Shown: piece by piece, positions 42,145 to 50,583 of the stretch
Layout of the letters: each line of letters starts with the position of its first letter
Numbering within the stretch: position 1 is the first letter of the stretch
Source: Pseudarthrobacter sp. SSS035
GTDB taxonomy: Bacteria; Actinomycetota; Actinomycetes; Actinomycetales; Micrococcaceae
Reading direction: 5' to 3'
NCBI RefSeq assembly: GCF_023273875.1
Contig: NZ_CP096882.1
Span: 3,534,001 to 3,598,000 of the forward strand
Length of the DNA stretch: 64,000 nt
The notes under the pieces: generated by a model
Told to the model about the DNA's origin: nothing
Seen by the model: the letters and a program-made list of their open reading frames with translations, nothing else
The model's database searches: none
Translations under genes and position numbers: made by a program

Positions 42145-43077
42145 ATGTCCACACCCACGAAGAAGCCCGGCTCCGCGACGGGCAAGCGGTCCCGACTCTA
42201 CTGGGGTGTTCCTGCCGTTCTTGTAGCGCTGGTGCTCGTGGTGCTGCTGGCCAAGTGGATGACCGGCCATCCAGCTGTCGCCTCGTTCCTGGCTGACTAT
42301 CCGGGCCATTCGGAACTGCCTGAGGGCGCGCCCGTGGGATTCCCGGCCTGGCTGGCCTGGCAGCACTTCCTGAACGGCTTCTTCCTGCTGCTCATCATCA
42401 GGACCGGCTGGCAGGTGCGGACCACCACGCGGCCCAGCGGCCACTGGACCCGCAACAACAATGGGCTGATCAAGACCAAGAACGCGCCCACCAAGATCAC
42501 CTTGGAGCTCTGGCTGCACCTGACGCTGGACGCGCTCTGGGTCCTCAACGGCCTGGTGTTCGCCATCCTGCTCTTCGCCAGCGGCCAATGGATGCGGATC
42601 GTGCCCACCAGCTGGGACGTCATCCCCAATGCCCTCTCCGCAGCGCTGCAGTACGCCTCGTTGAACTGGCCCACCGACAACGGCTGGGTCAACTACAACG
42701 CGCTCCAGCTACTGACGTACTTCGCCACCGTCTTCATTGCCGCACCACTTGCCTTCATCTCCGGCATCCGGACGTCCTCCGCCTGGCCCAAGAAGGCCAC
42801 GGCCCTGAACAAGGCCTACCCCATTGAGCTCGCGCGGGCCATCCACTTCCCGGTAATGATCTATTTCGTGGCGTTCATCGTGGTGCATGTCTTCCTGGTC
42901 CTCGCCACCGGTGCGCTGCGGAACCTGAACCACATGTACGGCGGGAGCGACGACGCCGGCTGGTTCGGCTTCTGGGTCTTCGTCGCCTCGGTTGCCGCCA
43001 TGGTGGCAGCCTGGTTCCTGGCCCGTCCCCTCTTCCTTCGCCCCATCGCCTCCCTGATGGGCAAAGTCAGCCGCTGA
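42145..43077 (+). CDS. Cytochrome b/b6-like (b561-type) integral membrane protein
   Basis: A 310-residue protein with about six membrane helices: residues about 17-38, 70-90, 135-155, about 195-215, 233-258 and 275-295. Candidate heme-ligating histidines sit in or near helices: AWQHFLNGFF, LELWLHLTLD, RAIHFPVM and VVHVFLVLATG. That pattern fits two b-type hemes in a four-helix core of a cytochrome b561 or formate-dehydrogenase gamma-like fold. The ATG at 42145 has AGAGGA upstream. It sits after the tRNA terminator, so has its own promoter. No partner subunit is adjacent, leaving the electron donor unknown. Its 3' end overlaps the convergent photolyase gene by 11 bases. Confidence 0.82.
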   Translation: MSTPTKKPGSATGKRSRLYWGVPAVLVALVLVVLLAKWMTGHPAVASFLADYPGHSELPEGAPVGFPAWLAWQHFLNGFFLLLIIRTGWQVRTTTRPSGHWTRNNNGLIKTKNAPTKITLELWLHLTLDALWVLNGLVFAILLFASGQWMRIVPTSWDVIPNALSAALQYASLNWPTDNGWVNYNALQLLTYFATVFIAAPLAFISGIRTSSAWPKKATALNKAYPIELARAIHFPVMIYFVAFIVVHVFLVLATGALRNLNHMYGGSDDAGWFGFWVFVASVAAMVAAWFLARPLFLRPIASLMGKVSR

Positions 43078-44542
43078 TTTCCGGGCCGGTGACGTCGTCC
43101 TGGCCTTGCTGGTCCTCCCGAAGCTTCTGGTAGGTGGCCAGCGCACGCTCCCTGGACTCGGGCAGTCCCACCACGGGGGCGGGGTAGCCCTGGACATCGG
43201 GCTGCGTCCACGGTTCGTGGATGGCCCTGCGGTCCATCCACGCCAGCTCCGGAATGAACTCGCGAAGGTACCGGCCCTCGGCGTCGAACTTCTTGCTCTG
43301 CGTCACCGGGTTGAAGATCCTGAAGTACGGGGACGCGTCGGCGCCTGAGCCCGCCACCCATTGCCAGTTAGCGGGGTTGCTGGCAGCATCGGCATCCACC
43401 AGGGTGTCCCAGAACCACGCCTCGCCCAGGCGCCAGTCGGCCAGGAGGTTTTTGACGAGGAAGGACGCCGCGGCCATCCGGACCCGGTTATGCATCCAGC
43501 CCGTCTGCCACAGCTGCCGCATCCCCGCGTCCACCAGCGGGTAGCCGGTCCGGCCCTGCTGCCAGGCGCCCAGTTCCGCCGCGGTGGGTTGCTGCCATTC
43601 GAACCGGTCGAAGTCCGGCCGATAGTTTCGGGTAGCCAGCTGGGGATTGGCGTAAAGCAGCTGCCAGCAGAACTCCCGCCAGCCCAGCTCGGACCGGAAG
43701 ATCCCGACGTCGGGCGTCGCCTCCCGGGGGAAGCGGCGGCGGAGCTCATGCCAGACGCGGAACGGGCTGATTTCACCAAAACGGAGGTGGGGGGACAGCC
43801 TGGACGTGCCTTCCACTCCGGGTACGTCGCGCCCGGTGCCGTACTCCTGTGCGGGCCCGTCCAGGAAGTCCTCAAGCCTGCTGTGCGCCCCGGCCTCCCC
43901 GGGCTCCCAGGTCTCAGCCAGTCCGCCGCTCCAGTCCGGCAACACGGGCAGCAGTGACCACTCCGCCAGTGTGTCGCTGCCAGCCGGGTTCTTCGACCCG
44001 GCAGCGGCAGGGGAGGGCAGAGCGGCCGGGGCATCCAGCGGGCGGCGTGGCTCGCCGGACGCTGTGCAGGCCCGCCAGTAGGGCGTGAACACCTTGTAGG
44101 GTCCGCCGCTGCCGGTGGTGATGGTCCACGGCTCGAACAGCAGGTTGGCCTGGAAGCTGGCGGCTTCGATGCCGTTCTCCGCCGCCCAGGCCTTGATGTC
44201 CGCGTCCAGGGACCGCTCGGGACCGCCGTAGCGGCGGTTCCACAGCACGTGCTTTGCGCCGGTCTCCGCAGCCAGGTCCCGGATCACACGGCTGGCAGGT
44301 CCACGCCTGAGGATGAGTGCGGAACCGGCCTCAGCAAGCGCCCCCGCCAACGATGTCAGCGAGTGGTGCAGCCACCAGCGGGCCGCGCCTCCCAGGGGAC
44401 GGATTCCGGGGGATTCCTCGTCGAGAATGTAGACCACGGTGAGCGGCAGGCCGAGTTCGACCGCGTGGGACAGAGCGGGGTTATCGTCCAGTCGAAGGTC
44501 ATCACGGAGCCAGACAATGGAGGACGCAACGGGGGAGACCAT
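43067..44542 (-). CDS. phr: Deoxyribodipyrimidine photolyase (cryptochrome/photolyase family)
   Basis: About 491 residues. The N-terminal antenna-binding domain starts IVWLRDDLRLDDNPAL (residues about 9-24). The C-terminal FAD domain has TSRLSPHLRFGEISP, ELGWREFCWQLL, the DAGMRQLWQTGWMHNRVRM block and WFWDTLVDADAASNPANWQWVAGSGADASPYFRIFNP, all class I CPD photolyase hallmarks. It repairs UV-induced pyrimidine dimers using light. The ATG at 44542 is closely preceded by GGAGG (two-base spacing), so a GTG nine bases earlier is an alternative start. Minus strand, convergent with the cytochrome gene. Confidence 0.92.
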   Translation of the reverse strand: MVSPVASSIVWLRDDLRLDDNPALSHAVELGLPLTVVYILDEESPGIRPLGGAARWWLHHSLTSLAGALAEAGSALILRRGPASRVIRDLAAETGAKHVLWNRRYGGPERSLDADIKAWAAENGIEAASFQANLLFEPWTITTGSGGPYKVFTPYWRACTASGEPRRPLDAPAALPSPAAAGSKNPAGSDTLAEWSLLPVLPDWSGGLAETWEPGEAGAHSRLEDFLDGPAQEYGTGRDVPGVEGTSRLSPHLRFGEISPFRVWHELRRRFPREATPDVGIFRSELGWREFCWQLLYANPQLATRNYRPDFDRFEWQQPTAAELGAWQQGRTGYPLVDAGMRQLWQTGWMHNRVRMAAASFLVKNLLADWRLGEAWFWDTLVDADAASNPANWQWVAGSGADASPYFRIFNPVTQSKKFDAEGRYLREFIPELAWMDRRAIHEPWTQPDVQGYPAPVVGLPESRERALATYQKLREDQQGQDDVTGPEISG

Positions 44543-44631
44543 GTCCTCCACGCTACACATCCGCGACAGCGGCCGCACGGACGTTTGCACTACGGGTTGC
44601 ACTGCCGTTTGCAGGTTTCTGTCCGGGCATA

Positions 44632-44668
44632 GCAGTGGCCGGGGTTCGTGATGAACCCCGGCCACTGC
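44632..44668 (-). terminator. Perfect 16-bp hairpin downstream of pspA
   Basis: GCAGTGGCCGGGGTTC and GAACCCCGGCCACTGC pair perfectly around GTGAT. There is no T-run, so it may be a GC-rich terminator or a 3' stabilising stem for the pspA message; it lies 29 bases past the pspA stop. Confidence 0.6.
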
Positions 44669-44696
44669 TGGCCCGCTCAGCGGCGGATCCGGCTGG

Positions 44697-45482
44697 CTAC
44701 AGCTTGTCGAAGTCGGCTTCGTCGACTGTGGACTCGGACCTCGCGCCGGAAGCGCCGATGGCCGGCTTGGCCCCGCCGGACTTCAGGGCTGCCAGGCGTG
44801 CTTCGATTTCCACCTGCTCGCCGAGGTCTTCCAGCTGGTTGAACTGGGCGTCCAGGCTCGACGCGGCAAGCTCCTGCTGGCCGCGGACCTTGGCCTCTTC
44901 GCGGCGGATTTTCTCTTCGAAGCGGCCAACTTCGCTGGTGGGATCCATGAAGTCGATGCTCTTGATGGCGTCGTGCACCTGCGACTGTGCCGCGGCCGTC
45001 TTGGAGCGCGCAACCAGCTCGTTGCGCTTGCTAGTGAGCTCGTTGAGCTTGCCCTTCATCTGGTCCAGGCCCGACTTGAGCTTGTCCACTACCTCGGTCT
45101 GCGAGGCGATGCTCGGCTCAGCACCCTTGGCTTCGCTTTCCGCGGACATCTGGCGCTGCAGCGCTACCTTCGCGAGGTTGTCGAACTTCTCGGCGTCTAC
45201 GCTGTCGCCGGCGCTGCGGTATTCGTCAGCCTTGCGAGATGCGGCAAGGGCCTTGTTGCCCCAGTCCTGGGCATTCTTGATGTCCTCGCGGTAGTCATCC
45301 TGGAGCATACGCAGGTTGCCGATGGTCTGGGCTACGGCGGACTCAGCCTCCGCAATGTTGTTGGTGTAGTCCCGGACCATCTGGTCCAGCATCTTCTGCG
45401 GATCCTCAGCGTTGTCCAGCAAAGTGTTGATGTTTGCCTTTGCCAGCTGTGCGATCCGGCCGAAAATGGACTGCTTAACCAT
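44697..45482 (-). CDS. pspA: PspA/IM30-family membrane-stress protein
   Basis: A 261-residue, almost entirely helical coiled-coil protein. The N-terminal amphipathic segment MVKQSIFGRIAQLAKANINTLLDN matches the membrane-binding helix of PspA/IM30. The following DPQKMLDQMVRDYTNNIAEAESAVAQTIG is the most conserved block. The coiled coil runs to about residue 225, then a short flexible tail. PspA/Vipp1 proteins are bacterial ESCRT-III-like proteins that stabilise damaged membranes. The start at 45482 has AAAGG upstream. It is 112 bases downstream of the TPM-domain gene on the same strand, with an operator-like palindrome in the gap. Confidence 0.9.
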   Translation of the reverse strand: MVKQSIFGRIAQLAKANINTLLDNAEDPQKMLDQMVRDYTNNIAEAESAVAQTIGNLRMLQDDYREDIKNAQDWGNKALAASRKADEYRSAGDSVDAEKFDNLAKVALQRQMSAESEAKGAEPSIASQTEVVDKLKSGLDQMKGKLNELTSKRNELVARSKTAAAQSQVHDAIKSIDFMDPTSEVGRFEEKIRREEAKVRGQQELAASSLDAQFNQLEDLGEQVEIEARLAALKSGGAKPAIGASGARSESTVDEADFDKL

Positions 45483-45509
45483 GGTGTTACCTTTCGTCCT
45501 GCTCAATGG

Positions 45510-45531
45510 TGGCCACTGAGATCAGTGAACA
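45510..45531. promoter_or_regulatory. 22-bp dyad upstream of pspA (candidate operator)
   Basis: The interrupted palindrome TG-N2-CACTGA-GA-TCAGTG-N2-CA is centred about 38 bases before the pspA start in the gap after the TPM gene. It has no T-run, so it resembles a repressor or activator site. Confidence 0.45.
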
Positions 45532-45594
45532 GTTGTTGTACCGCTTCTTTTCGCCGGCAGGTTGGTTCCTGTCGGCGTCTAGCCTTTTGTCGGA

Positions 45595-47646
45595 TCAGAA
45601 ACTTCCCGAGTCTCCGCCGCCGAAATCTCCGCCGCCGAAGTCCCCTCCGCCGGAGTCACCGCCCCAGCCGCCGCCGCCGTCGCTGTGGCCTCCGCCCCAG
45701 CCTCCGCCGCTGCCGCCGTTGAGGATGGAGTTGATGAGGATACCGCCAAGGATGGCGCCCCCGAGGCCGCCGCCGCCTCCGCCGCGCCCGCCGAACATGC
45801 CACCGCCGCCGAAGCCTTGGTTGGCGTAGCCACCAAAGTTGTCGACGTCAGCCTGGGCGAGTTGCGCTGCCTGGGCCGCGAGGGCGTGGGCCTGCTGGGC
45901 GTAAGTCAGCGCGGTGACGGGATCGTTGCGCGAGATGGACAGTGCGTAGTCGAGGTTGCGCTGGGACTCGGCGAGCCGTGTACGGGCCTCGGTGCCTACG
46001 CCGCCGCGGCGGGCGGTGATGTAGTCCGACGTGGCACTGATCTGCGCCTGCGCCGACATGATGGTCTGCTGCAGCGACGCCTGGGCGCGGCGGGCCTGGT
46101 CCTGCTGGTTCCGGATGCCGGTGAGGGACTGGTCCAGGGCCTGATGTGCTGTTTCAACGCGCTGCAGGGTGGCGATGGGATCGATTTTCCCGCCCTGGAT
46201 TTCGGCTTTGACCTGGCCCAGGGCGGCCTCAACGCCGGCTACCGGGCCGGCGAGTTCTGGGTGTTCGCCGGACTGGATCATGGCTTTCGCCTGCGCGAGG
46301 TCCTGGGAGGTTTCGACGACGGCCGCCTCCAGGCCGTTGCGGGCTTCGTCCAGGCTTGTGGACACCTTGGCGATGGCGTCCAGCAGAACGTTGGTCTGGT
46401 GCAGGCTTTCTTCAGATGCCCGCACGGCGACTGCTGCAAGGCTTCCCTCGCCTTCGCTGAGCTTCTCCTGGGCGGTGGCCGTGGCATTCTGCACAAAGGC
46501 CAGGCGTTCCTTGGCCTGGGTGATGTTGTCAGCGACCTGGACCAGTGCGCTGTCCGCGTACTTGGCGCGCAATGCCGTCAGTGACTGTTCGGCGCTGGCA
46601 ATCTTGGCATCCGCGTCGTGCGCTCCGGCACTGATGGCGGCCAGTGCCTGCGGGGCGTTCTTCTCGAGTTCGCGGAGCGAGTCGAAGTCGGCCTTTTGCT
46701 CCTGGAGCGAGCCGAGCGCCGCCTCTGAGCGGCGGATGATTTCGCCGAGCCAACTGCGCTGCTGTTCTTCCGTGTCCGGGATGTGGTCGTCAAGCTGCTG
46801 CTGGAGCTTGAAGGATTCGGTCATGTGGGCTTTGGCTTCGGCCAGGGCCTTCGTGAAGTTCCCCACCGCGGCATCGCCGTACTGGGCTTCCGCGAATCCG
46901 AGTTCCTGTTCGCTGGACTTGATGGCGTCGTCGGCCTCGATGATCAGCGAGCCGCTCTTGCGCCGGAGTTCCTCGATGCTTAGTGAAGCCAGCGGATCGA
47001 GCTCGGCACCCTGGGGTCCGTAGCTGGCGCTGGACGACAGGGCGGCCTTCTTGCGCCGGTTGCGGAAGTACAGGTAGGCGCCAGCCCCGCCGGCGGCAAC
47101 TAAGCCCGTGCCAACGAGGATGGCTGCTCCGGCGCCATCACCCGAGGGGACATTGCCGCTGCCGCCGCCTGCTGCATCGCCGATGGCTCCAGCGGTGTCA
47201 ATGGCAGCCTGGGCGAAGTCCTTCTTGCCGCCAGCCAGGTTGGCCGTGACGGCGTTCTGGCTGATGGCTCCCTGTTTGGACTTGATGGGGCTGGCAGAGT
47301 TCAGGACGAAGCTGAATTTGCCGTCATCCTTGGCTATCGCCAGGACGGCGTCGGACCTGCCCATGCCCTTGTTCGTCGCAACGGCCGCGGCCCAGTCAGC
47401 TGGAACGGTTGGGTTGGTGAACGTGTCCACAGTCACCACATAGAGGTTGTACTTGTGGTCCTTCAGGAGCTTCTGGATGGCTTCCTGGACTTCGCCGCTG
47501 CGGCCGCCGAGAACGTTGGCTTTGTCCACAACGTTCGTTCCGGACGGGATCGGCACCGGATCCTCAGCCCAAGCCGCGCCGGCAGGAACCGCGAGCAGCC
47601 CGGTCAGGCCGATCACGGCGAGGATACGTTTGAACTTTGACCGCAT
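45595..47646 (-). CDS. TPM-domain membrane protein with coiled coil and Gly-rich C-terminus
   Basis: A 683-residue protein. A signal peptide (about residues 1-27, ending AGAAWA) is followed by a TPM domain (NVVDKANVLGG to FVLNSASPIKSKQG, about 38-130), then one membrane helix (AAILVGTGLVAAGGAGAYLYF). A cytoplasmic helical region of about 400 residues with many Ala/Glu/Gln heptads follows, ending in a long Gly-rich tail with GGGxFGGxG repeats. The TPM domain, Gly-rich tail and single helix recall the YgcG family. The start at 47646 has an AAGGG ribosome binding site; the long upstream frame is unsupported. Next to pspA and divergent from an HtrA-type protease, it suggests an envelope-stress unit (inference). 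Confidence 0.83.
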   Translation of the reverse strand: MRSKFKRILAVIGLTGLLAVPAGAAWAEDPVPIPSGTNVVDKANVLGGRSGEVQEAIQKLLKDHKYNLYVVTVDTFTNPTVPADWAAAVATNKGMGRSDAVLAIAKDDGKFSFVLNSASPIKSKQGAISQNAVTANLAGGKKDFAQAAIDTAGAIGDAAGGGSGNVPSGDGAGAAILVGTGLVAAGGAGAYLYFRNRRKKAALSSSASYGPQGAELDPLASLSIEELRRKSGSLIIEADDAIKSSEQELGFAEAQYGDAAVGNFTKALAEAKAHMTESFKLQQQLDDHIPDTEEQQRSWLGEIIRRSEAALGSLQEQKADFDSLRELEKNAPQALAAISAGAHDADAKIASAEQSLTALRAKYADSALVQVADNITQAKERLAFVQNATATAQEKLSEGEGSLAAVAVRASEESLHQTNVLLDAIAKVSTSLDEARNGLEAAVVETSQDLAQAKAMIQSGEHPELAGPVAGVEAALGQVKAEIQGGKIDPIATLQRVETAHQALDQSLTGIRNQQDQARRAQASLQQTIMSAQAQISATSDYITARRGGVGTEARTRLAESQRNLDYALSISRNDPVTALTYAQQAHALAAQAAQLAQADVDNFGGYANQGFGGGGMFGGRGGGGGGLGGAILGGILINSILNGGSGGGWGGGHSDGGGGWGGDSGGGDFGGGDFGGGDSGSF

Positions 47647-47803
47647 TGTGCAACCCTTCAGCACGCCTGACACCGATTCGGGACGAATCAACGTCTCAGA
47701 ATGCAGCAGCGCCCCCACGCGTGATGTAAAGCCGCAGGTCGCTGTGGCAATTCCTCTTGATTCTATGGTGCACCTTATGGTGCGTCCACACGGACGAATA
47801 TGC

Positions 47804-47832
47804 CACCAGCGAAACGCTCGAAAGCGCTGGTG
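47804..47832. promoter_or_regulatory. Inverted repeat in the TPM-htrA divergent promoter region
   Basis: CACCAGCG and CGCTGGTG are perfect 8-bp arms separated by 13 bases, within the 287-base gap between the two divergent genes (47647-47933). No open frame is supported in that gap; promoter boxes could not be picked confidently. Confidence 0.4.
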
Positions 47833-47933
47833 TGCAGGGATTTTCAGTCTCTCAGGAACCTCCCAGCGAACGTTCGCCCCAGTTCCAGCCAGACGGTACA
47901 TAGTTAATGCAGACGAGGATGAAAGGAAGTCCA

Positions 47934-49514
47934 ATGACTGAAAACCCAACCCAGGGTGCAGCGCCTGAGAACCGGGATCCGGACGAGAACCGGAATCCCG
48001 ACCAGAAGCCTGCGGAGGTCCGCAGCGACGCTGTCGGTCAGGCTAATCCGACCGAGCAGCTGGACCGCTCCGGGGCCCCCGGGAACCCCACGCAGCCGCT
48101 GCCTGGTGCACCCCGTCCGGGTTATCCTCCCCGCGAGCCGTTCTACGGCCAGCAGACACCGGGCCAGCAAGGACTGAGCCAGCAGACCTCCGGTCCGTAC
48201 GGCGCCGCCCAGCCCAGCGGCCAGCAATACGGCCAGCACGGAGCGCATTCCGCTGTTCCGGGTTATGCAGGCCAGTACAACGCTGCCCCGAACCCGGCCG
48301 ACGCTCCGCGCCGCAAACCGTCCTTCGGCGTCGGGACCCTGGTGGCAAGCATCCTCGCCGCCGGCCTCGTGGGTGGTGGCGTGGCCACGGTCGGTTCGGG
48401 CAACCTCTTCAACAATGGCTCGCCGTCGGCCGCGAGCAGCGGCAGCCAGTCTGAGACCGTGATTGTCAACAACAAGGACGACGTCAACGCCATCACGGCG
48501 GCGGCGCTCAAGGCGTCGCCCAGCGTGGTGACCATCAGTGCCACGAGCGGCAGTTCGGGCGGCACGGGCTCCGGCATCGTTATGGACAACGAAGGGCACA
48601 TCCTGACCAACACCCACGTGGTGACGCTCGATGGCCAGAGCGCCAACGCAGCCCTGGAGGTCCGGACCAGCGCGGGCAAGGTCCTCAAAGCCACACTGGT
48701 GGGCACTGACCCCCTTTCTGACCTTGCGGTCATCAAGGTGGACAACGCGTCCGGGCTGACTGCAGCCACGCTCGGTGACTCGGGCAAGCTCAACGTCGGC
48801 GACACGGCCATCGCCATCGGCTCCCCGCTTGGCCTGACCGGAACAGTCACTGACGGCATCGTCTCAACCCTGAACCGGACCATCAGTGTGGCGTCCTCGG
48901 CGGCACCGAAGGAAGGCGACACTTCGCAGGGCGGCGATCAGGGCTTCCAGTTCGCCCCGCCAAACGGTGGCCAAGGCCAAAGCACCGCCAACCAGGGTTC
49001 CATCTCCATCAACGTGATCCAGACTGATGCCGCCATCAACCCCGGCAACTCCGGCGGAGCGCTGGTCAACAGCAAGGGCGAGATCATCGGCGTCAACGTC
49101 GCCATCGCGTCCGCCGGCTCCGATTCTTCGACCACCGGCGGAAATATCGGAGTGGGCTTCAGCATCCCCATCAACCACGCAAAACGGGTGGCACAGGAGA
49201 TCATTGATACCGGCAAGGCCTCCCACGGCCAGTTGGGCGTCAGCGTCAAGGAAAAGTCGTCCAGCAGTTCGTCCTCGGGCTTCTCCGTAGGTGCCGACGT
49301 GGCAACGGTCGAGCCGAATTCAGCTGCCGCAAAGGCCGGAATCAAGGTGGGCGATGTGGTGATCAAGTTCAACGACCTGGTCATCAGCGAGCCTAACCAG
49401 CTCACAGCGGCCGTCCGTGAGCAGGCCGGCGGCTCCACCGTCAAGCTCACCGTCCTGCGCAACGGCCAGGAGCAGACGCTGGACGTCACGCTCGGCACCG
49501 CGGCGGACCAGTAG
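47934..49514 (+). CDS. HtrA/DegP-type trypsin-like serine protease with PDZ domain
   Basis: A 526-residue S1C protease. A long Gln/Pro/Gly-rich cytoplasmic N-tail (about residues 1-125) precedes one membrane helix (about 132-150, GTLVASILAAGLVGGGVATV). The protease domain has the triad H228 (TNTHVV), D263 (SDLAVIKV) and S373 (NPGNSGGAL). A C-terminal PDZ domain (about 430-520) has VGADVATVEPNSAAAKAGIKVGDVV. It should face outside the membrane and degrade misfolded proteins. Start ATG 47934 follows GAAAGGAAG. A Ser-rich linker (EKSSSSSSSG) joins the two domains. Confidence 0.92.
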   Translation: MTENPTQGAAPENRDPDENRNPDQKPAEVRSDAVGQANPTEQLDRSGAPGNPTQPLPGAPRPGYPPREPFYGQQTPGQQGLSQQTSGPYGAAQPSGQQYGQHGAHSAVPGYAGQYNAAPNPADAPRRKPSFGVGTLVASILAAGLVGGGVATVGSGNLFNNGSPSAASSGSQSETVIVNNKDDVNAITAAALKASPSVVTISATSGSSGGTGSGIVMDNEGHILTNTHVVTLDGQSANAALEVRTSAGKVLKATLVGTDPLSDLAVIKVDNASGLTAATLGDSGKLNVGDTAIAIGSPLGLTGTVTDGIVSTLNRTISVASSAAPKEGDTSQGGDQGFQFAPPNGGQGQSTANQGSISINVIQTDAAINPGNSGGALVNSKGEIIGVNVAIASAGSDSSTTGGNIGVGFSIPINHAKRVAQEIIDTGKASHGQLGVSVKEKSSSSSSSGFSVGADVATVEPNSAAAKAGIKVGDVVIKFNDLVISEPNQLTAAVREQAGGSTVKLTVLRNGQEQTLDVTLGTAADQ

Positions 49515-49546
49515 GCCTGAACAGCAGAGCGCACGGCAAACAATCA

Positions 49547-49588
49547 ACGACGACGGCGGAGGTCACCAAAGGTGATCGCCGTCGTCGT
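49547..49588 (+). terminator. Hairpin after the HtrA-type protease gene
   Basis: ACGACGACGGCG (49547-49558) and CGCCGTCGTCGT (49577-49588) form a perfect 12-bp stem with an inner GGTCACC/GGTGATC extension. No T-run is present. Confidence 0.6.
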
Positions 49589-49768
49589 CGTACGTGTTCG
49601 CCGCGCGCCCGGGCAGCGCCGTGACACAGGCGTTAACGGGACGGCAACGGTGGGCGGCTATATGGTTAGCTAGGATCTACCCGTACCCCGGGCGTTCCGA
49701 GGCCATGACCCCATCCGGCTGGCTGTCCACAAGCATGGAAGGCTGCTGTAAAAACAGTGGAAGAGACA

Positions 49769-50569
49769 TTGAAGATCATCGTCCTGGTCAAGCATGTACC
49801 GGACGCACAGTTCGACCGACACCTCACTGGCGAGGGCTACACCACGGACCGTGACGAAAGCATCCTTTCCGAGCTGGACGAATACGCGCTGGAGGCGGCT
49901 TTGCAGCTGGCTGAGGCCCGCGGTGGGGCCAAGGCCGGCAACCAGGTCATTGCGCTGAGCATGGGCGCGTCCGGTGCCGTGAACGCGGTGAAGAAGTCGC
50001 TCCAGATGGGCGCCACCGAAGGTGTGCACCTCACGGACAGTGCACTGGCCGGCTCAGACGCCGCCGCCACGTCGCTCGCGCTCGCGGCCGCCATCCGCCA
50101 TATTGGCACCGGCGCGCCGGTGGACCTTGTCCTCACGGGCATGGCGTCCACCGACGGAGAAACGTCCCTGGTCCCGGCCCAGCTGGCCGAGCGCCTCGGT
50201 CTGCCGCAGGTCACCTTCGCGTCCTCGCTGACGGTCGACGGTGGCCGGCTCACCGCGCGCCGCGACGCCGACACCTACTCGGAGACCGTCGAAGCAACGC
50301 TTCCCGCGGTGGTCTCTGTGACGGACCAGATCAACGAGCCGCGCTACCCCAACTTCAAGGGCATCATCGCGGCCAAGCGCAAGAGCATCACCACCCTGTC
50401 CCTGGCCGACATCGGAGTCGATCCCGCGCACGTGGGCCACGCCGGATCCTGGACCACGGTGACCGCTGCCGTGGAACGCCCGCCGCGCACCGCCGGAACC
50501 ATCATCACCGACGAAGGCGACGCCGGCATCAAGCTCGTCGACTTCCTGGCCGCCCAGAAGCTGCTCTAA
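49769..50569 (+). CDS. etfB: Electron transfer flavoprotein beta subunit
   Basis: A 266-residue ETF-beta. The opening MKIIVLVKHVPDAQFDRHL with DRDESILSELDEYALEAALQL is the family signature, and VLTGMASTDGETSLVPAQLAERLGLPQVTF is the AMP/FAD-interacting region. The TTG at 49769 is the best start, with GGAAGAG five bases upstream and the canonical N-terminus; a GTG at 49757 is also in frame. It forms a heterodimer with EtfA, encoded 14 bases downstream, passing electrons from dehydrogenases to the respiratory chain. The order etfB-etfA with a cysteine desulfurase and mnmA further on recalls Rv3029c to Rv3024c. Confidence 0.94.
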   Translation: MKIIVLVKHVPDAQFDRHLTGEGYTTDRDESILSELDEYALEAALQLAEARGGAKAGNQVIALSMGASGAVNAVKKSLQMGATEGVHLTDSALAGSDAAATSLALAAAIRHIGTGAPVDLVLTGMASTDGETSLVPAQLAERLGLPQVTFASSLTVDGGRLTARRDADTYSETVEATLPAVVSVTDQINEPRYPNFKGIIAAKRKSITTLSLADIGVDPAHVGHAGSWTTVTAAVERPPRTAGTIITDEGDAGIKLVDFLAAQKLL

Positions 50570-50583
50570 GAGGGATCACAGAC

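Noticed and set aside
45595..45830. A plus-strand proline-rich gene opposite the end of the TPM-domain gene
   Set aside because: It is the complement of the Gly-rich tail (GGC/GGA codons read as Pro/Ser/Arg); no ribosome binding site or family is visible.
49620..49768. A specific etfB promoter
   Set aside because: TATATG- and TAGGAT-like boxes exist around 49659-49676, but no -35 at a proper distance could be paired, so no site is listed.
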